From: Cycas panzhihuaensis
Taxonomy: Eukaryota; Cycadophyta
DNA length: 64,000 nucleotides
Direction of reading: 5' to 3'
Assembly (NCBI GenBank): GCA_023213395.1
Contig: CM041465.1
Span: forward strand, 96,541,741 to 96,605,740
Numbering within the stretch: the first letter of the stretch is position 1; the number at the start of each line of letters is the position of its first letter. Positions 9,569 to 20,288 of the stretch are shown in pieces. Under the pieces are notes generated by a model that saw nothing but the letters and a program-made list of their open reading frames with translations, was not told where the DNA came from and made no database searches. The position numbers and the translations under genes were made by a program.

Positions 9569-10440
9569 ATGTCTTCTTCTATCTTGGCTCTCTCTGATTC
9601 AGACAAGCTCACTGACAACAACTACCATATATGGAAAATCAAAATAGAAACCCTTACGAGAGCCAAAATGCTTGGCAAATAGCTCTTGAAAAGGAAGACA
9701 AGCCTAAAACAATTTGGGCGAGATCTAACAATTTGGGAAGAATGGGATAGTCTTTGGAGTAATAGTGCTTAAGTTATCCATTTCGACCCGCTACTTGTGT
9801 ATGTGGAAAACTTAACCACTCATTTGAAATCGGAAGTGCTTTGAGAAATTGTATGGTCAAAAGAATAAAGCTAGAATAGTGGCACTCAAGGAGGAATTAT
9901 TCAAGGTACACATGAAAGAAACTGAAACTGTGACTGAATTCATGCACAAAGTGATATCCTTGCGGAATGATCTACTTAGCGTAGGATCTACAATTTCTGA
10001 TTCTGAACTGGTTGAAATGGTAGCCAGTAAATTGCCTAAATCCTTCGATGTTATAATTAACACTATTACAAATAATGATCAGATAGCAACAATGACATTG
10101 GACACACTCACAGGACTACTCCTAAGGCAGGAACAAAGAAATAGAAGATATGAAGACTCTGCAGAACTTGAAGATGCCTTTGTATTCAGACTAAATCACG
10201 GGAACGGAGGAAGAAGAAGCGGAAGGGCGAGGAAGGGCTCCAGAGTTTAGAGCCCAATCACGAGGAAGATGGTAAGATTCGCGAGGAAGAGGACGCATCT
10301 CAACGCCAAGACTGTGCTACAACTATGGTAAGACCGGTCATTTTGCAAGTTCCTGTAGAGCATTTGACCTATGTTATCATTGTGGCTAAGCAAGACACTT
10401 TCCATACCAATGTCCAACTAGGAGAGCTGACATTCAGAAA
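9569..10440 (+). pseudogene. P1 Copia gag, decayed
   Basis: The ATG at 9569 gives MSSSILALSDSDKLTDNNYH. After a damaged stretch (9680-9850) the core is open: ALKEELFKVHMKETETVTEF, SLRNDLLSVGSTISDSELVE and LTGLLLRQEQRNRRYED. Two zinc knuckles follow near 10310-10410, CYNYGKTGHFASSC and CYHCG*ARHFPYQC; the first has Tyr for Cys and the second a stop. It would form the particle shell and bind RNA if intact. Confidence 0.88.
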
Positions 10441-10990
10441 GGTAAAAGACCCATGGGCAATTACAACAAGGAACAAAATGAAGAAGAAGAGGAGGAGACC
10501 GCATTCATCGTTGCTCTTGCCGCATCTCTCCAAGATAAAGACGTGTGGTACATCGACTCAGGAGCATCGCGTCACATGACCAGTCGGGAGGAGTGGTTCG
10601 AAACCTTGCAGCGTTATGCCTCAGACAAATCTGTGGAGCTAGGGGATAAATATCCCCTCAACATCAAGGGTGTAGGAACCATTCTTTGTAGAAGCGCAAG
10701 GTAGCATCAAAAATTGGAAATGTGTTGTTAGTTCACGACATAAAGATGAATCTTACGTGCGTATCCCAACTTGGAAAAAAGGGTCTGAGAACTGTCTCTG
10801 ATGAAAAAGGATATTGTTATATCCTTGACATGAAAAATAATGGCCATGTAATTGCAAAGGGGATAGAAAGTAATGACACATATAGGTTGCTTTCATATCC
10901 TATCACACTGTTGTAAAAGCATGCGATCAGTAAATCATAATGACAAAATGTGGCATTTCAAGTATGGACACCTTCCATTAGACAAATTAA
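10441..10990 (+). pseudogene. P1 Copia protease and GAG-pre-integrase start
   Basis: EEEEEETAFIVALAASLQDK is followed by WYIDSGASRHMTSREEWF, with the catalytic DSG intact (Asp at 10555-10557). Then come VELGDKYPLNIKGVGTI, a frameshift near 10690, and MNLTCVSQLGKKGLRT, CYILDMKNNGHVIAKGIESN. The frameshift and stops break the polyprotein. Confidence 0.85.
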
Positions 10991-12060
10991 AAAATGGAAA
11001 AGGAAGGTTTAGTTGATGGACTCCCATCAATCACTTCAGATAATTTTGTATGTAAAAGTTGCCAATCAGGGAAGCAGCAAAGATTGCCCTTCAAGGAAAG
11101 CAAATGGCGAGCCCAAAAGAAACTAGAACTCATTCACACTGATATATGTGGACCGCTCACTCCGCACTCCATCAACGGATGCAAATACTTTCTCACCTTC
11201 ATAGATGATATGACAAGGAAAATCTGGGTCTATTTTTTGCATAACAAGTCTGAAGTATATGCAACATTCAAAGAGTTCAAAGCAGAAGTTGAACTAGAGT
11301 CTGAAGGAAAAATCAAATGCATACGATCAGATGGGGAGGTGAATACATTTCAAAAGAATTCACGGAATATTGCAAAGTCAATGGAATTGAAGATGATCAC
11401 CACTCCCTATACACCTCAATCTAATGGGGTGGCGAAAGGAAGAAACAGTGATCATGGAAATGGCTCGTAGTATGGTGCATGGGAAAGGAGTCTCAAAGAA
11501 TTATTGGGCGAGGCGTAAACACCGCATGTTACTTCGAATAGGAGCCCAACCAAAGCGGAGAACATCTTACACCAAGAAGCACGGGCAGAAAAAACCAGAT
11601 GTTAGCCATCTAAAGGTATTTGGCAGTCAAGCCTTTGTACACATACCAGACAAAAGAAGAACCAAGCTGGACTCGAAAAGCATAGAATGTATCATGATTG
11701 GATACAGTAAGAACTCTAAAGCCTACAAGTGCATAGATCCCAAGACAAACAAGATCTATGCAAGCCGTGATGTTGTGTTCAATGAAGATAGTGATGAAGA
11801 GCTTAGCAAGAAAATCCAAGTAATAGAGAGACATTTTCAGAACATTCTTAAGAACCACTTGAAGAAGAACCTAAAGAACAATCCGAAATTACCTTTGAAG
11901 ATCTTCCAGAAGAAACTCAGGAAAGTCACCCTACTTCGGAAGATGAGGAAACATTTTCAGATGAACCCAAGGCAGTTGAAACAGAAAAAGAAAAAAGGCT
12001 TCCCAAATGGTATCTCAAAACCATTGAGGAAAGAAAGGAAGACATCTTACCACACAGGAC
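10991..12060 (+). pseudogene. P1 Copia integrase, decayed
   Basis: MEKEGLVDGLPSITSDNFVC and KSCQSGKQQRLPFKESKWRA mark the zinc-binding part. HTDICGPLTPHS carries the first catalytic Asp and FLTFIDDMTRKIWVYFL the strand after it. The second Asp segment reads CIRSDGE with the usual GG lost. TTPYTPQSNGVAK precedes a frameshift at about 11430. The rest reads KPDVSHLKVFGSQAFVHIPD and IECIMIGYSKNSKAYKCID, then an acidic linker towards RT. Confidence 0.88.
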
Positions 12061-12082
12061 AAGAAGCCAAAAACCAAGGGCT

Positions 12083-12930
12083 ATGTACAGCCATCTGGAA
12101 TCGCAGTCATATACAGAAGCTAAAGAACACTCAGTTTGGAGAAATGCCATGAATTCTGAATTAGACTCTATCATCAAGAATCAAACCTGGGATTTAGTAG
12201 AATTACCACCAAATAAATCAGTGGTAAATTGCAGATGGATCTACAAAATAAAGGAAGGAGCAAATGGGAAAGTGGAAAAATATAAGGCTAGGTTAGTTGC
12301 TAAGGGATACACTCAAACAAATTGGGGTGGACTATGATGAAACCTTCTCACCGATGGCGAAACTCAAAGACCGTGAGAACAAGATTGCTCTAGCACTCAA
12401 AAATTGGAATGTGTATCAATTAGATGTCAAAAGTGCATTTCTAAATGGAGAGATCAAGGAAAAAGTGTATATGGCCCAACGAAGGATCGTTAAGCGGTCG
12501 AGAACACTTGGTCTACAAATTAAAGAAAGCCTGTATGGTGCGAAGCAAGCTCCTCGTGCTTGGTATGCCAAACTTGATGAATACCTATGTGAAAATGGGT
12601 TCAGCAGGTGCAACTCAGACTCAAGCTTATATGTAAAAGGTACAAACGAAGTCATACAATTTTGGTTGTATATGTTGATGACATGATACTTACAGGTAAT
12701 GATATTGAATCTGTAAGTGACATAAAACATCAATTGGAGAGGAAGTTTGAAATGACCGACCTAGGTCTTCTCAACTATTACCTAGGGATCCAAGTAGAAC
12801 AACAGGACCTTTGCATTCACCTTATGTCAGACCAAATACATCAAAGATTTGTTAGCAAAGTTCAGAATGGAAGAGTACAATCCATGCAGTACACCCATGG
12901 AAGTCAATTGCAACATGATACCAGATGAAG
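12083..12930 (+). pseudogene. P1 Copia reverse transcriptase, decayed
   Basis: The RT core follows in order: [80 protein letters not shown]. The catalytic box YVDDM is at 12671-12685, and EMTDLGLLNYYLGIQVEQQD comes after it. Frameshifts near 12320, 12500 and 12655 break it into overlapping frames. Confidence 0.9.
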
Positions 12931-13408
12931 AAGAACCTCACATCAATGTCACATTGTACAGGCAACTTGTTGGGAGTCTCATCTATCCGGACAAGAACTG
13001 CACCGGACATTGCTTATTCTGTGGGATTAATATCTAGATACATACATGAGCCAAGACAAAGACATTGGCAAGCAGCAAAGAAGATACTAAGGTATCTGAA
13101 GGGAACAACAGAACTAAAGTTGACATATCCAAAGGAGAATATAACTCAGTTAATCGGATACTGTGACTCAGATTGGGCAGGTGACAAGGAACAAAGAAAA
13201 TCCACCAGCGGACATTGCTTCTTCCTTGGATCAGCTCCTATCTCCTGGAGCAATAAGAAACAAGCCACTGTGGCCCTATCATCCACAGAAGCATAGTACA
13301 AGTCAGCTGTCAGTGCCATCACAGAAGCAGTTTGGTTGAGGCAACTTCTTCAAGATCTAAATCTGTCTCAACAAGAAGCCACTATACTCCATTGTGACAA
13401 TCAGAGTG
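12931..13408 (+). pseudogene. P1 RNase H, N-terminal piece
   Basis: It reads YRQLVGSLIY, APDIAYSVGLISRYIHEPRQ, KILRYLKGTTELKLTYPKEN, GYCDSDWAGDKEQRKSTSGH and KKQATVALSSTEA, with a stop (TAG) where the family has Glu. It continues to HCDNQSAI, where P2 is inserted at 13413/13414. The domain resumes at 18539. Confidence 0.92.
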
Positions 13409-13413
13409 CAATC

Positions 13414-13630
13414 TGTTAAGATATAATGTTTTATCTAGGTCAGAAAAGGGGGTCATGTTAGACCAACCCTTAAATGCTCTCATGAGATCATGCCACTTGG
13501 CAATATCTGAGTGATTGGTTACATTAGTGGTTGTAACCAACTCATGACTCTTGTATACTTAAGCAAATTGAATCTCAATAGAAAATCATCTCATTCCTTT
13601 CTCAGTTTGTTTACGATGCGTTTTCCAACA
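13414..13630 (+). repeat. P2 5' LTR
   Basis: It starts TGTTAAGATATAATGTTTTA and ends TTTTCCAACA. It is identical to the 3' LTR over long stretches, but the 3' copy has TTTCTGATCTGCG where this one has TTTACGATGCG. TCTTGTATACTTAA near 13550 may be the TATA region. Confidence 0.94.
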
Positions 13631-13642
13631 TGGTATCGAGCA
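13631..13642 (+). promoter_or_regulatory. P2 primer binding site
   Basis: TGGTATCGAGCA; the sister copy M has TGGTATCAGAGC at the same place, so the CAG is read here as CG. Confidence 0.85.
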
Positions 13643-14266
13643 AGGTGCTCAAATTGACATCTCTTGAGGAGAATTCTTACGTCATCAATTCTACCAAGTC
13701 TTTGAAGGAAGATTTATCAACCAACGTCATTAATTTTTCATCGCATGCGAATTGTGCGGAGCGTACAGGCATGCGGACTTGTACGACGGCGTTTTTCAAC
13801 GATGTCGGATCGAGATGAAATTTTGCGGAGATAGATCGAGGCACGCCGAACACATCTCTCTTCCGAGCGAAGCGTTTTGAGGCCGTTTTCAAGGTCAAAT
13901 CGGCCCCTAACCGATCCGCGTTTTGGAGAAACCAGAGCGAAATCTCTTGATTTTGAAAAATTCCGGTATTTACGGTCCGAAATCCTTCTCACTATAAATA
14001 CGATTGATTTGCATCCAAAATCGAGAGTTTATTTTGAGATTTTCGATGTTTTCTCAAAAATGAATTTACGCCCTAAGCCGTTTTTCTTTCTAGAGCCGAT
14101 TTCTCTCATTTGAAAAGCTGTTTCGAAAAACTGACTTCAGATCCTCATAGGCGACTTGAATACCTACATTTTGAGGTACACTTCATTTTGGTAGTACATC
14201 TAGGGTTTGTCACGGAATCCGTCTGTTTATGCTGGGCCCTAAATCAGACCCTTCAATTCGAAAATC
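13643..14266 (+). other. P2 5' leader
   Basis: Leader with repeated short units around 13750-13795 (AATTGTGCGGA, CATGCGGACTTGTACGA) that correspond to four tandem TGTACGGA-like units in M. A second site, GTAGTACATC, lies near 14192. No protein-coding similarity is recognised. Confidence 0.55.
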
Positions 14267-15130
14267 ATGTCTTCCTCCATCATTACTCTGTCTGAACCTG
14301 AAAAACTGACTAGTTCAAATTACCATGTGTGGAAAATCAAAATGGAGACTATTCTGATAATGAAAGACGCCGGGAAATTCTTTGAGGAAAGGAAACCGTC
14401 CTCCTATAGGTGATGACAAATTGAAGAGTTTGATTGAAAGAAATAATATGGGTAGTCTCACTCTGAAAATGTCTATTTCAGATTCTGTACTTGTCTATGT
14501 TGAAAAACTGAACCAGGCCTCTGAAATCTGGAAATGTTTAGAAAATCTATATGGTCAAAAGAATAAAGCAAGAATAATCACACTCAAAGAAGAGTTGTAT
14601 AAACTCCATATGAAAGAAAACGAAGCAGTGGAAGAATTTATGCATAAAATCATCACTGTGAGAAATAATCTTCTGAGTGCTGGAGGAATGATATCAGAAC
14701 AAGACCTTGTAGAAATAGTAACAAAGGTGCCCAAATCTTTGATACCATTGTTAACACTATCACTGATAGTGATAGGTTAGATAAATTAACTCTTGATGAA
14801 TTGACATGACTGCTATTAAGACAGGAGCAGAGAAACAAAAGGTACGAAAATACGACAGAGCTAGAAGATGCCTTTGCATCCAGGTTAAATCTCGGACAAA
14901 GAGGAAGACAACAATTTCGCACCTAGCGATTGTCGATTCTAGAGGTCGAGGACGCCGTCAAATTCCAGAGGACGAGGACGCAGCAGAGAAAATGTAATAT
15001 GCTACAACCGTGGACGAATCGACACTTCGCAAACAATTGCGGGATCTTCGACATATGTCGCTATCATGGACAAAGTGGACACTATCCTTATCGGTGTCCT
15101 CAAAGACGAAGTGAAATCTACAAAGGAAAA
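14267..15130 (+). pseudogene. P2 Copia gag, decayed
   Basis: The ATG at 14267 begins MSSSIITLSEPEKLTSSNYH. The core reads LENLYGQKNKARIITLKEEL, HMKENEAVEEFMHKIITVRN and NLLSAGGMISEQDLVEI. Zinc-knuckle remnants lie near 14995-15110 (NRGRIDTSQTIAGSS in the wrong frame; ICRYHGQSGHYPYRCPQRR). Several frameshifts occur, most at CAG/CTG positions that are intact in M. Confidence 0.88.
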
Positions 15131-15600
15131 GACCTATCGGTGGATACAAAGAAAGAAAAAGATGAAGAAGAAGAAGAGGAAGAGGAGACCGCTTTCATCA
15201 CAAAGATTGGTCACGGAATGAAAGACAAAGACATTTGGTACATAGATTCGTGGAGCCTCTAAACACATGACGAGTCTGGGAAGATCGGTTCCAAATCATA
15301 AATCCATACAATATGGACAAGTCCGTGGAGTCGGGTGACAAGTACTCCCTTAACATCAAAGGATTGGAACCATTTCAAGAATCAATGGAAATGAAAGAAA
15401 AATTGGTAATGTTCTCTATGTACCGACCAAGATGAATCTTCTTTCGCCTCTCAACCGAGCAAAAAGGGCTAAGGACCATTTTCGATGAAGAAGGGAATTG
15501 TCACATTCGGATATGAAAAAGACGGAAAATTGTTGGAAAAGGGATCGATGCAATGATCTCTACAAACTCTGTCAAATCCTGTACTTCCTTGTTTGGAAGA
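15131..15600 (+). pseudogene. P2 Copia protease region, frameshifted
   Basis: EEEEEEETAFITKIGHGMKD leads to WYIDSW, where the family (M) has WYIDSGASKHMTS. The change is CAGG to CGTGG at 15249, a single-site disruption of the catalytic Asp-Ser-Gly. The rest of the protease and the CHILDMKKDGK-like segment are scattered over frames. Confidence 0.85.
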
Positions 15601-16795
15601 AAAAGCATCTTGCTCTTAAATCTGATAATAAAGTATGGCATTTAAGGTATGGACATCTTCCAATTGACACACTTAAACAAATGGAAAAGTCAGAAATGGT
15701 AAATGGTTTACCTAATATCTCTTCAGATACATTTGTTTGTAAAGGTTGTCAACTCGGAAAACAAAGATAGGTTTCCATTTAAAGAAAGCACTTGGAAATC
15801 TAAGTCTAAATTAGATCTGATACACACTGATATTTGTGGCCCTATTTCACCATTGTCAATAAGCGGATGAGATATTTCCTAACTTTCATTGATGATTTCA
15901 CTCGAAAAGTTTGGGTATATTTCTTACATAATAAATCGAGGTCTTTGAAGCATTTAAAGAATTTAAGGCGTGTTGAGCTAGAATCGGAATGAAAATCAAG
16001 TGTATCAGTCGGATGGAGGAGGAGAATATGTCGAACAATTTCTAAATTCTTGTAAATCTGAGAGGAATCGTAGACAAATAACAACTCCTATACTCCTCGA
16101 TCAAATGGAGTAGCCGAAAGAAAGAATAGGACCTTGATGGAGATGGCTCAAGCATGATGTATGGAACAAAGATATCAAAGACGTCTTTGGGCAAGCGGTC
16201 GGCCTGACAAGATGTTACTTAATAAGCGAAGTCCAACGGGATCTTGAAGAACATCACTCAGGAGGAAGCTTGGACGGGTTTGAAACTTAGATGTAAGTTC
16301 CCTCAAGGTTTTGGTAGTCAAGCATTTGTGCATATTCACGATAAAAGAGGTCCAAATTAGATGCAAAAAGCATAGAATGTGTTTTGATAGGATATAGTAA
16401 AAATTCAAAGGCATATAAGTGCATAGATCCTCGAACAAATAGAATCTATGTGAGTAGAGACGTCGTGTTTAATGAAGATACCTCAGAAGAGTCCTCACAA
16501 ATCAAAATAATAGAAAGTGAAAAGGTATTGGGAACTAGGATACGAATAGTGCGGGAAGGCGAGGAAGAAGATCATTCAGAATTACTTGAAAAATCAAGAG
16601 GAAAACGGGTGGAAGAAGGACAAGTCGATTCGTCATCAACAACAGTCGTGGAGACAACATCGAAGGGTCATCATCACCAATCGATCGGAGACATTCCACG
16701 AAGCAAAAAAGTCGAAATGGTATATCAAAGCATTGAAGAGGGAAATATATTAGAACAAAAGACTCGAGGGCAAAGGTCAAGAGCTCTCTAAGCAA
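15601..16795 (+). pseudogene. P2 Copia integrase, decayed
   Basis: VWHLRYGHLPIDTLKQMEKS and CKGCQLGKQ give the N-terminal zinc part; HTDICGPISPLS the first Asp; LTFIDDFTRKVWVYFLHNKS the following strand. SRSNGVAERKNRTLMEMAQ marks the Glu helix. The C-terminal part reads IECVLIGYSKNSKAYKCIDP, RTNRIYVSRDVVFNEDTSEE. At least eight small indels occur. Confidence 0.88.
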
Positions 16796-17480
16796 GGTTG
16801 AACCACAGAATTTTGATGAAGCAAAAGATCATCCAGAATGGAGAGAAGCAATGGACAATGAAATAAACTCAATCAAGAAAAATCAAACGTGGGAATTAGT
16901 AGAACTACCTGCTAATAAATCTATTGTAAACTGCAAATGGGTTTACAAAACAAAGAAAGGAGTTGATGGCCAAATTGAAAAACACAAGGCAAGGTTAGTT
17001 GCAAAAGGATATACTCAAATTGTAGGTATAGATTATGATGAGACTTTCTCTCCAGTAGCAAAGATGAACACAGTAAGGACAGTGATAGCCTTAGCTGCCG
17101 CCCAAGGTTGGGGAATCTCTCAGATGGACGTAAAAAGTGCCTTCCTAAATGGTGAACTGGAAGAAGAAGTTTATATGCAACAACTAGATGGATACGAGCA
17201 GGGAAAAGAAAATCTAGTCCGCAAATTGAAAAAGGCCTTGTATGGTCTAAAACAAGCACCACGTGCACGGTATGCAAAACTAGATCACTTTCTTGAAAAA
17301 ATAAGTTCATTCGATTGTAACTCAGTTCCGATCAGACATAAGGAAAACAAACAACAAGATAACAATAATTGTTGTTTATGTGGATGATATCTCGCTTCGG
17401 GAATGATGTAGAAGGAATCAAGTGGATCAAAAGTCAACTTCAGAAGTTTGAAATGATTTAGGTTCACTAAATTATTACTT
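16796..17480 (+). pseudogene. P2 Copia reverse transcriptase
   Basis: The best preserved P2 domain. It reads [80 protein letters not shown] and [21 protein letters not shown] frameshift at about 17305 precedes the catalytic box, YVDD at 17377-17388. The next segment, EMI*VH*IITWD, is broken. Confidence 0.9.
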
Positions 17481-18297
17481 GGGACTGAAATAGTTCAACA
17501 TCAAAACTATGTAACTTTGTCCCAAAGTAACTACATCAAAAGTCTACTTGTTCGATTTAGGATGGAAAACTGCAATCCATGCACCACTCCCATGGAGACA
17601 AATTGCAATCTAACAGTAGACAATATGGAAAAAGATGCCGATGCTACTCTGTACAGGCAAATGATTGGAAGCTTGATCTACGATGACCACCGGACGGACA
17701 TATCCTACTCGGTAGGATTAATATCAAGGTATATCACGAGAATCCAAAGTTAAGACAACGGCAAGAAAGAAAAGAATTCTGAGATATCTCAAAGGAACAA
17801 CAGATCTCAAGTTAGTTTATTCAAAGGGGCATCCAATCAAAATCACGGGATACTGCGATTCAGACTGGGCAGGCGACAAAGAACAAAGGAAATCAACAAG
17901 TGGTTTTGTTTTTCTTGGGAGATTCGGCAATCTCATGGTGCGGCAAAAAACAAGCCACGTGGCTCTCTCCTCTGAGCGAGAATATAAAGCGACCACATCA
18001 AGAACTCGTGAAGCCATCCGGTTAAGACAACTCTTGCTTGATTTAAATCAACAATGAGAAAGAAGCAACTTCTTTAAAGTGTGACAATCAAAGTGCCATC
18101 AAGGTGACCAAAATCCAATCGCATGCAAGAACAAAACATATTGAAGTTCATCATCACTTTATAAGAGAAAAAGTACGAACAAAGAAATAGATTTGGAATC
18201 TTGTCCGACATCGAACAAGTTGCGAGACCTTCCGACAAAACCTCTTGGGAGAGAAAGACTCAGATATTTGAGAGACAAGATTGGACTTATAGAGATA
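17481..18297 (+). pseudogene. P2 Copia RNase H, decayed
   Basis: It reads SQSNYIKSLLVRFRMENCNP, CTTPMETNCNLTVDNMEKDA, LYRQMIGSLIY and DISYSVGLISRYI, then in shifted frames YCDSDWAGDKEQRKSTSGF, HARTKHIEVHHHFIREKVR and PLGRERLRYLRDKIGL before the PPT. Small indels at CAG/CTG sites cause most of the shifts. Confidence 0.9.
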
Positions 18298-18335
18298 AAA
18301 CATTAAGAGGGGGTGTTAAGATATAATGTTTTATC
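18294..18335 (+). promoter_or_regulatory. P2 polypurine tract in a 12-bp stem
   Basis: GATAAAACATTA (18294-18305) is the exact reverse complement of TAATGTTTTATC (18324-18335). The 18-nt loop holds the PPT AGAGGGGG and the first ten bases of the LTR, which starts at 18314. The same stem is present in M and P1. Confidence 0.85.
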
Positions 18336-18533
18336 TAGGTCAGAAAAGGGGGTCATGTTAGACCAACCCTTAAATGCTCTCATGAGATCATGCCACTTGG
18401 CAATATCTGAGTGATTGGTTACATTAGTGGTTGTAACCAACTCATGACTCTTGTATACTTAAGCAAATTGAATCTCAATAGAAAATCATCTCATTCCTTT
18501 CTCAGTTTGTTTCTGATCTGCGTTTTTCCAACA
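18314..18533 (+). repeat. P2 3' LTR
   Basis: 220 bp, TGTTAAGATAT...TTTTTCCAACA, paired with 13414-13630. It is followed by the CAATC target duplication and then by the resumed RNase H of P1. Confidence 0.95.
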
Positions 18534-18538
18534 CAATC

Positions 18539-18733
18539 AAGATTGCAAAGAACCCAGTACTGCATGCCAGAACAAAACACATTGAGGTGCATCAACACTT
18601 CATCCGAGAAAAGATTCAAAGTAAGGAAATCAATCTTGTGTCTTTGTAACGGATCAAGTGGTCGACATTGACCAAGCCTGCAGGCAAAGACAAATTTCAA
18701 ATTCTCAGAGACAAAATAGGATTAACCGGATAA
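18539..18733 (+). pseudogene. P1 RNase H, C-terminal piece
   Basis: It continues the domain cut at 13413: KIAKNPVLHARTKHIEVHQH, FIREKIQSKEINLVSL, then TKPAGKDKFQILRDKIGLTG and a stop. The usual VADIFTKPL motif reads WSTLTKPA, with a stop just before it. Confidence 0.92.
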
Positions 18734-18769
18734 AACATTAAGAGAGGGTGTTGGATATAATGTTTTATC
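18729..18769 (+). promoter_or_regulatory. P1 polypurine tract in a 12-bp stem
   Basis: GATAAAACATTA (18729-18740) pairs exactly with TAATGTTTTATC (18758-18769). The 17-nt loop holds AGAGAGGG and the LTR start TGTTGG (18749). Confidence 0.85.
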
Positions 18770-18950
18770 TAGAGACGCACTTTGTATGTAACTTAAGACA
18801 CTCACCACTTGGACACGTGTCAGTTAGACATGTAGCGGTTACATTTAGTTCCAAAGGAGTTACAACTCCAAGTTGTATAAATTTCCATTTAGTTGATCAA
18901 TAAGGATTGAACCATTCAGTTCTATTCATCTGTGTCTTAGAATTCTATCA
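18749..18950 (+). repeat. P1 3' LTR
   Basis: 202 bp, nearly identical to 8665-8866 (about three visible differences). AGGAG follows at 18951-18955, after which the minus-strand RNase H of C3 resumes. Confidence 0.95.
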
Positions 18951-18955
18951 AGGAG

Positions 18956-19330
18956 ACAGACCAATTTTATTTAGAAGAGATTTAAACCAAAGTGCTTCTT
19001 TCCTGGCTTCAACGTGTGTTCGATATTTAGCTTCAGTTGTTGATAGAGCTAGTGCTTGCATTTTTTTACTAGACCAAGTAATAGGTGAAGAATTTAGAAA
19101 AAATACATAACGTGATGTAGACTTACGATCATTTGTGTCACCTGCCCAATCTGAATCAGTATTTCCAGTTAAAGTTAAAGGTTTATTGCAAGAATGATAA
19201 GTTAGTCTATAAAAAACAGTGTTATGAAGATATCGTAATATACGTTTAACAGATTTCCAATGTGATTCATGTGGCTTTTGCATATAACTTGAACATAAAA
19301 CGACATCATAAGATATATTAGGTTAGGTAT
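18956..19330 (-). pseudogene. C3 RNase H, N-terminal piece
   Basis: The minus strand reads SCSSYMQKPHESHWKSVKRI, LRYLHNTVFYRLTYHSCNKP, GNTDSDWAGDTNDRKSTSRY, SSKKMQALALSTTEAKYR and LWFKSLLNKIGLSP, where P1 enters. Joined to 8664 the domain is continuous. Confidence 0.92.
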
Positions 19331-19397
19331 GAGTTAAATAAATAGTTTTATTCTTGATTGTAACGGATTAAAGACATGTTTAGGTTTTTCCATGTTA

Positions 19398-20130
19398 AAC
19401 TATTTAATTAAGTCTAAAATATATTTTGGTTGGGATATAGTTATTTTTAAATCATGTTGATAAATTTGTAATCCAAGAAAATAATGTAGGAGACCTAGAT
19501 CAGTCATTTCAAATTTATTCATTAAAGTAGTTTTTAAGTTATGAATATTATTAGTTGATGATCCAGTGATGATGATATCATCTACATATAGAATTAGAAT
19601 GGTAATATTTTTATTTTCACGTTTGAAATAAAGATTTGGATCACTAGTACATCTAGTGTATCCAATTTGAATTAGATAATCGTCAACTTTAGTGTACCAA
19701 GCTCGAGGAGCTTGTTTTAATCTATAGATTGATTTTTTTAGTTTACAAACTAAATTAAGATTATCACTAAAGCCAGGTGGCTGAAATATGTAGATCTCTT
19801 CTTTGAGATCACCATTCAGAGATGCATTTTTTATATCCATTTGATAGATTTTCCAACCAAACTTGGCTGCGAGAGCAATAATTGTTTTAATTGTTTTCAT
19901 CTTTGCAACATGAACAAAAGTTTCGTTATAATCTATGCCATCAATTTGAGAAAATTCTTTTGCGATTATGCGAGCTTTATACTTTTCAACTGTATCTGTT
20001 GAGTTGTATTTGGTTATGTAAACCCATTTACAATCAAATACATTTTTTCCTGGTGGGAGTGGTACGAGATCCCAAGTTGAATTCTTGTTTAAAGCATCAA
20101 ATTTAACTTGCATAGTTTCCAGTCATACAT
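19398..20130 (-). pseudogene. C3 Copia reverse transcriptase, long open stretch
   Basis: The minus strand is open for 237 codons from 20113: MQVKFDALNKNSTWDLVPLP, FDCKWVYITKYNSTDTVEKY, IDGIDYNETFVHVAKMKTIK, IYQMDIKNASLNGDLKEEIY and LKQAPRAWYTKVDDYLIQIG. The catalytic YVDD box is intact (complement at 19577-19588), followed by FEMTDLGLLHYFLGLQIYQH. LFCKPK-type stop-free length is close to a complete RT. The FSPVAK motif reads FVHVAK. Flanking domains are broken, so no active polyprotein is expected. Confidence 0.93.
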
Positions 20131-20288
20131 GATTGTTGCTAGCTTGTTTAAAGATTTTAAGATCATTACTGTCCATTATTTTGGCCATTAAAGCATAGTT
20201 AACATATAATTTTTGGGTATGTGTTCGCCTGGTATCTGAAGGATTACCTACATTAGATCCAACATCAACAAGTATTTTTTTTGCCCAT

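Larger units (their letters stand above)
13414..18533 (+). mobile_element. P2: Ty1/copia element
   Basis: 5.1-kb element with LTRs at 13414-13630 and 18314-18533 and CAATC on both sides (13409-13413, 18534-18538). It is nested in the RNase H of P1 and is the same family as M on the right (LTR and coding close to identical). It has many small indels, strongly concentrated at CAG/CTG triplets when compared with M, and some may be sequencing errors. Confidence 0.95.
8665..18950 (+). mobile_element. P1: Ty1/copia element, carrying P2
   Basis: The LTRs 8665-8866 and 18749-18950 are both 202 bp and nearly identical. AGGAG flanks both sides (8660-8664, 18951-18955). The element sits in the RNase H of C3 in opposite orientation. 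Its own RNase H is split by P2 (13414-18533). Without P2 it is about 5.2 kb, the usual size for this group. Confidence 0.95.
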
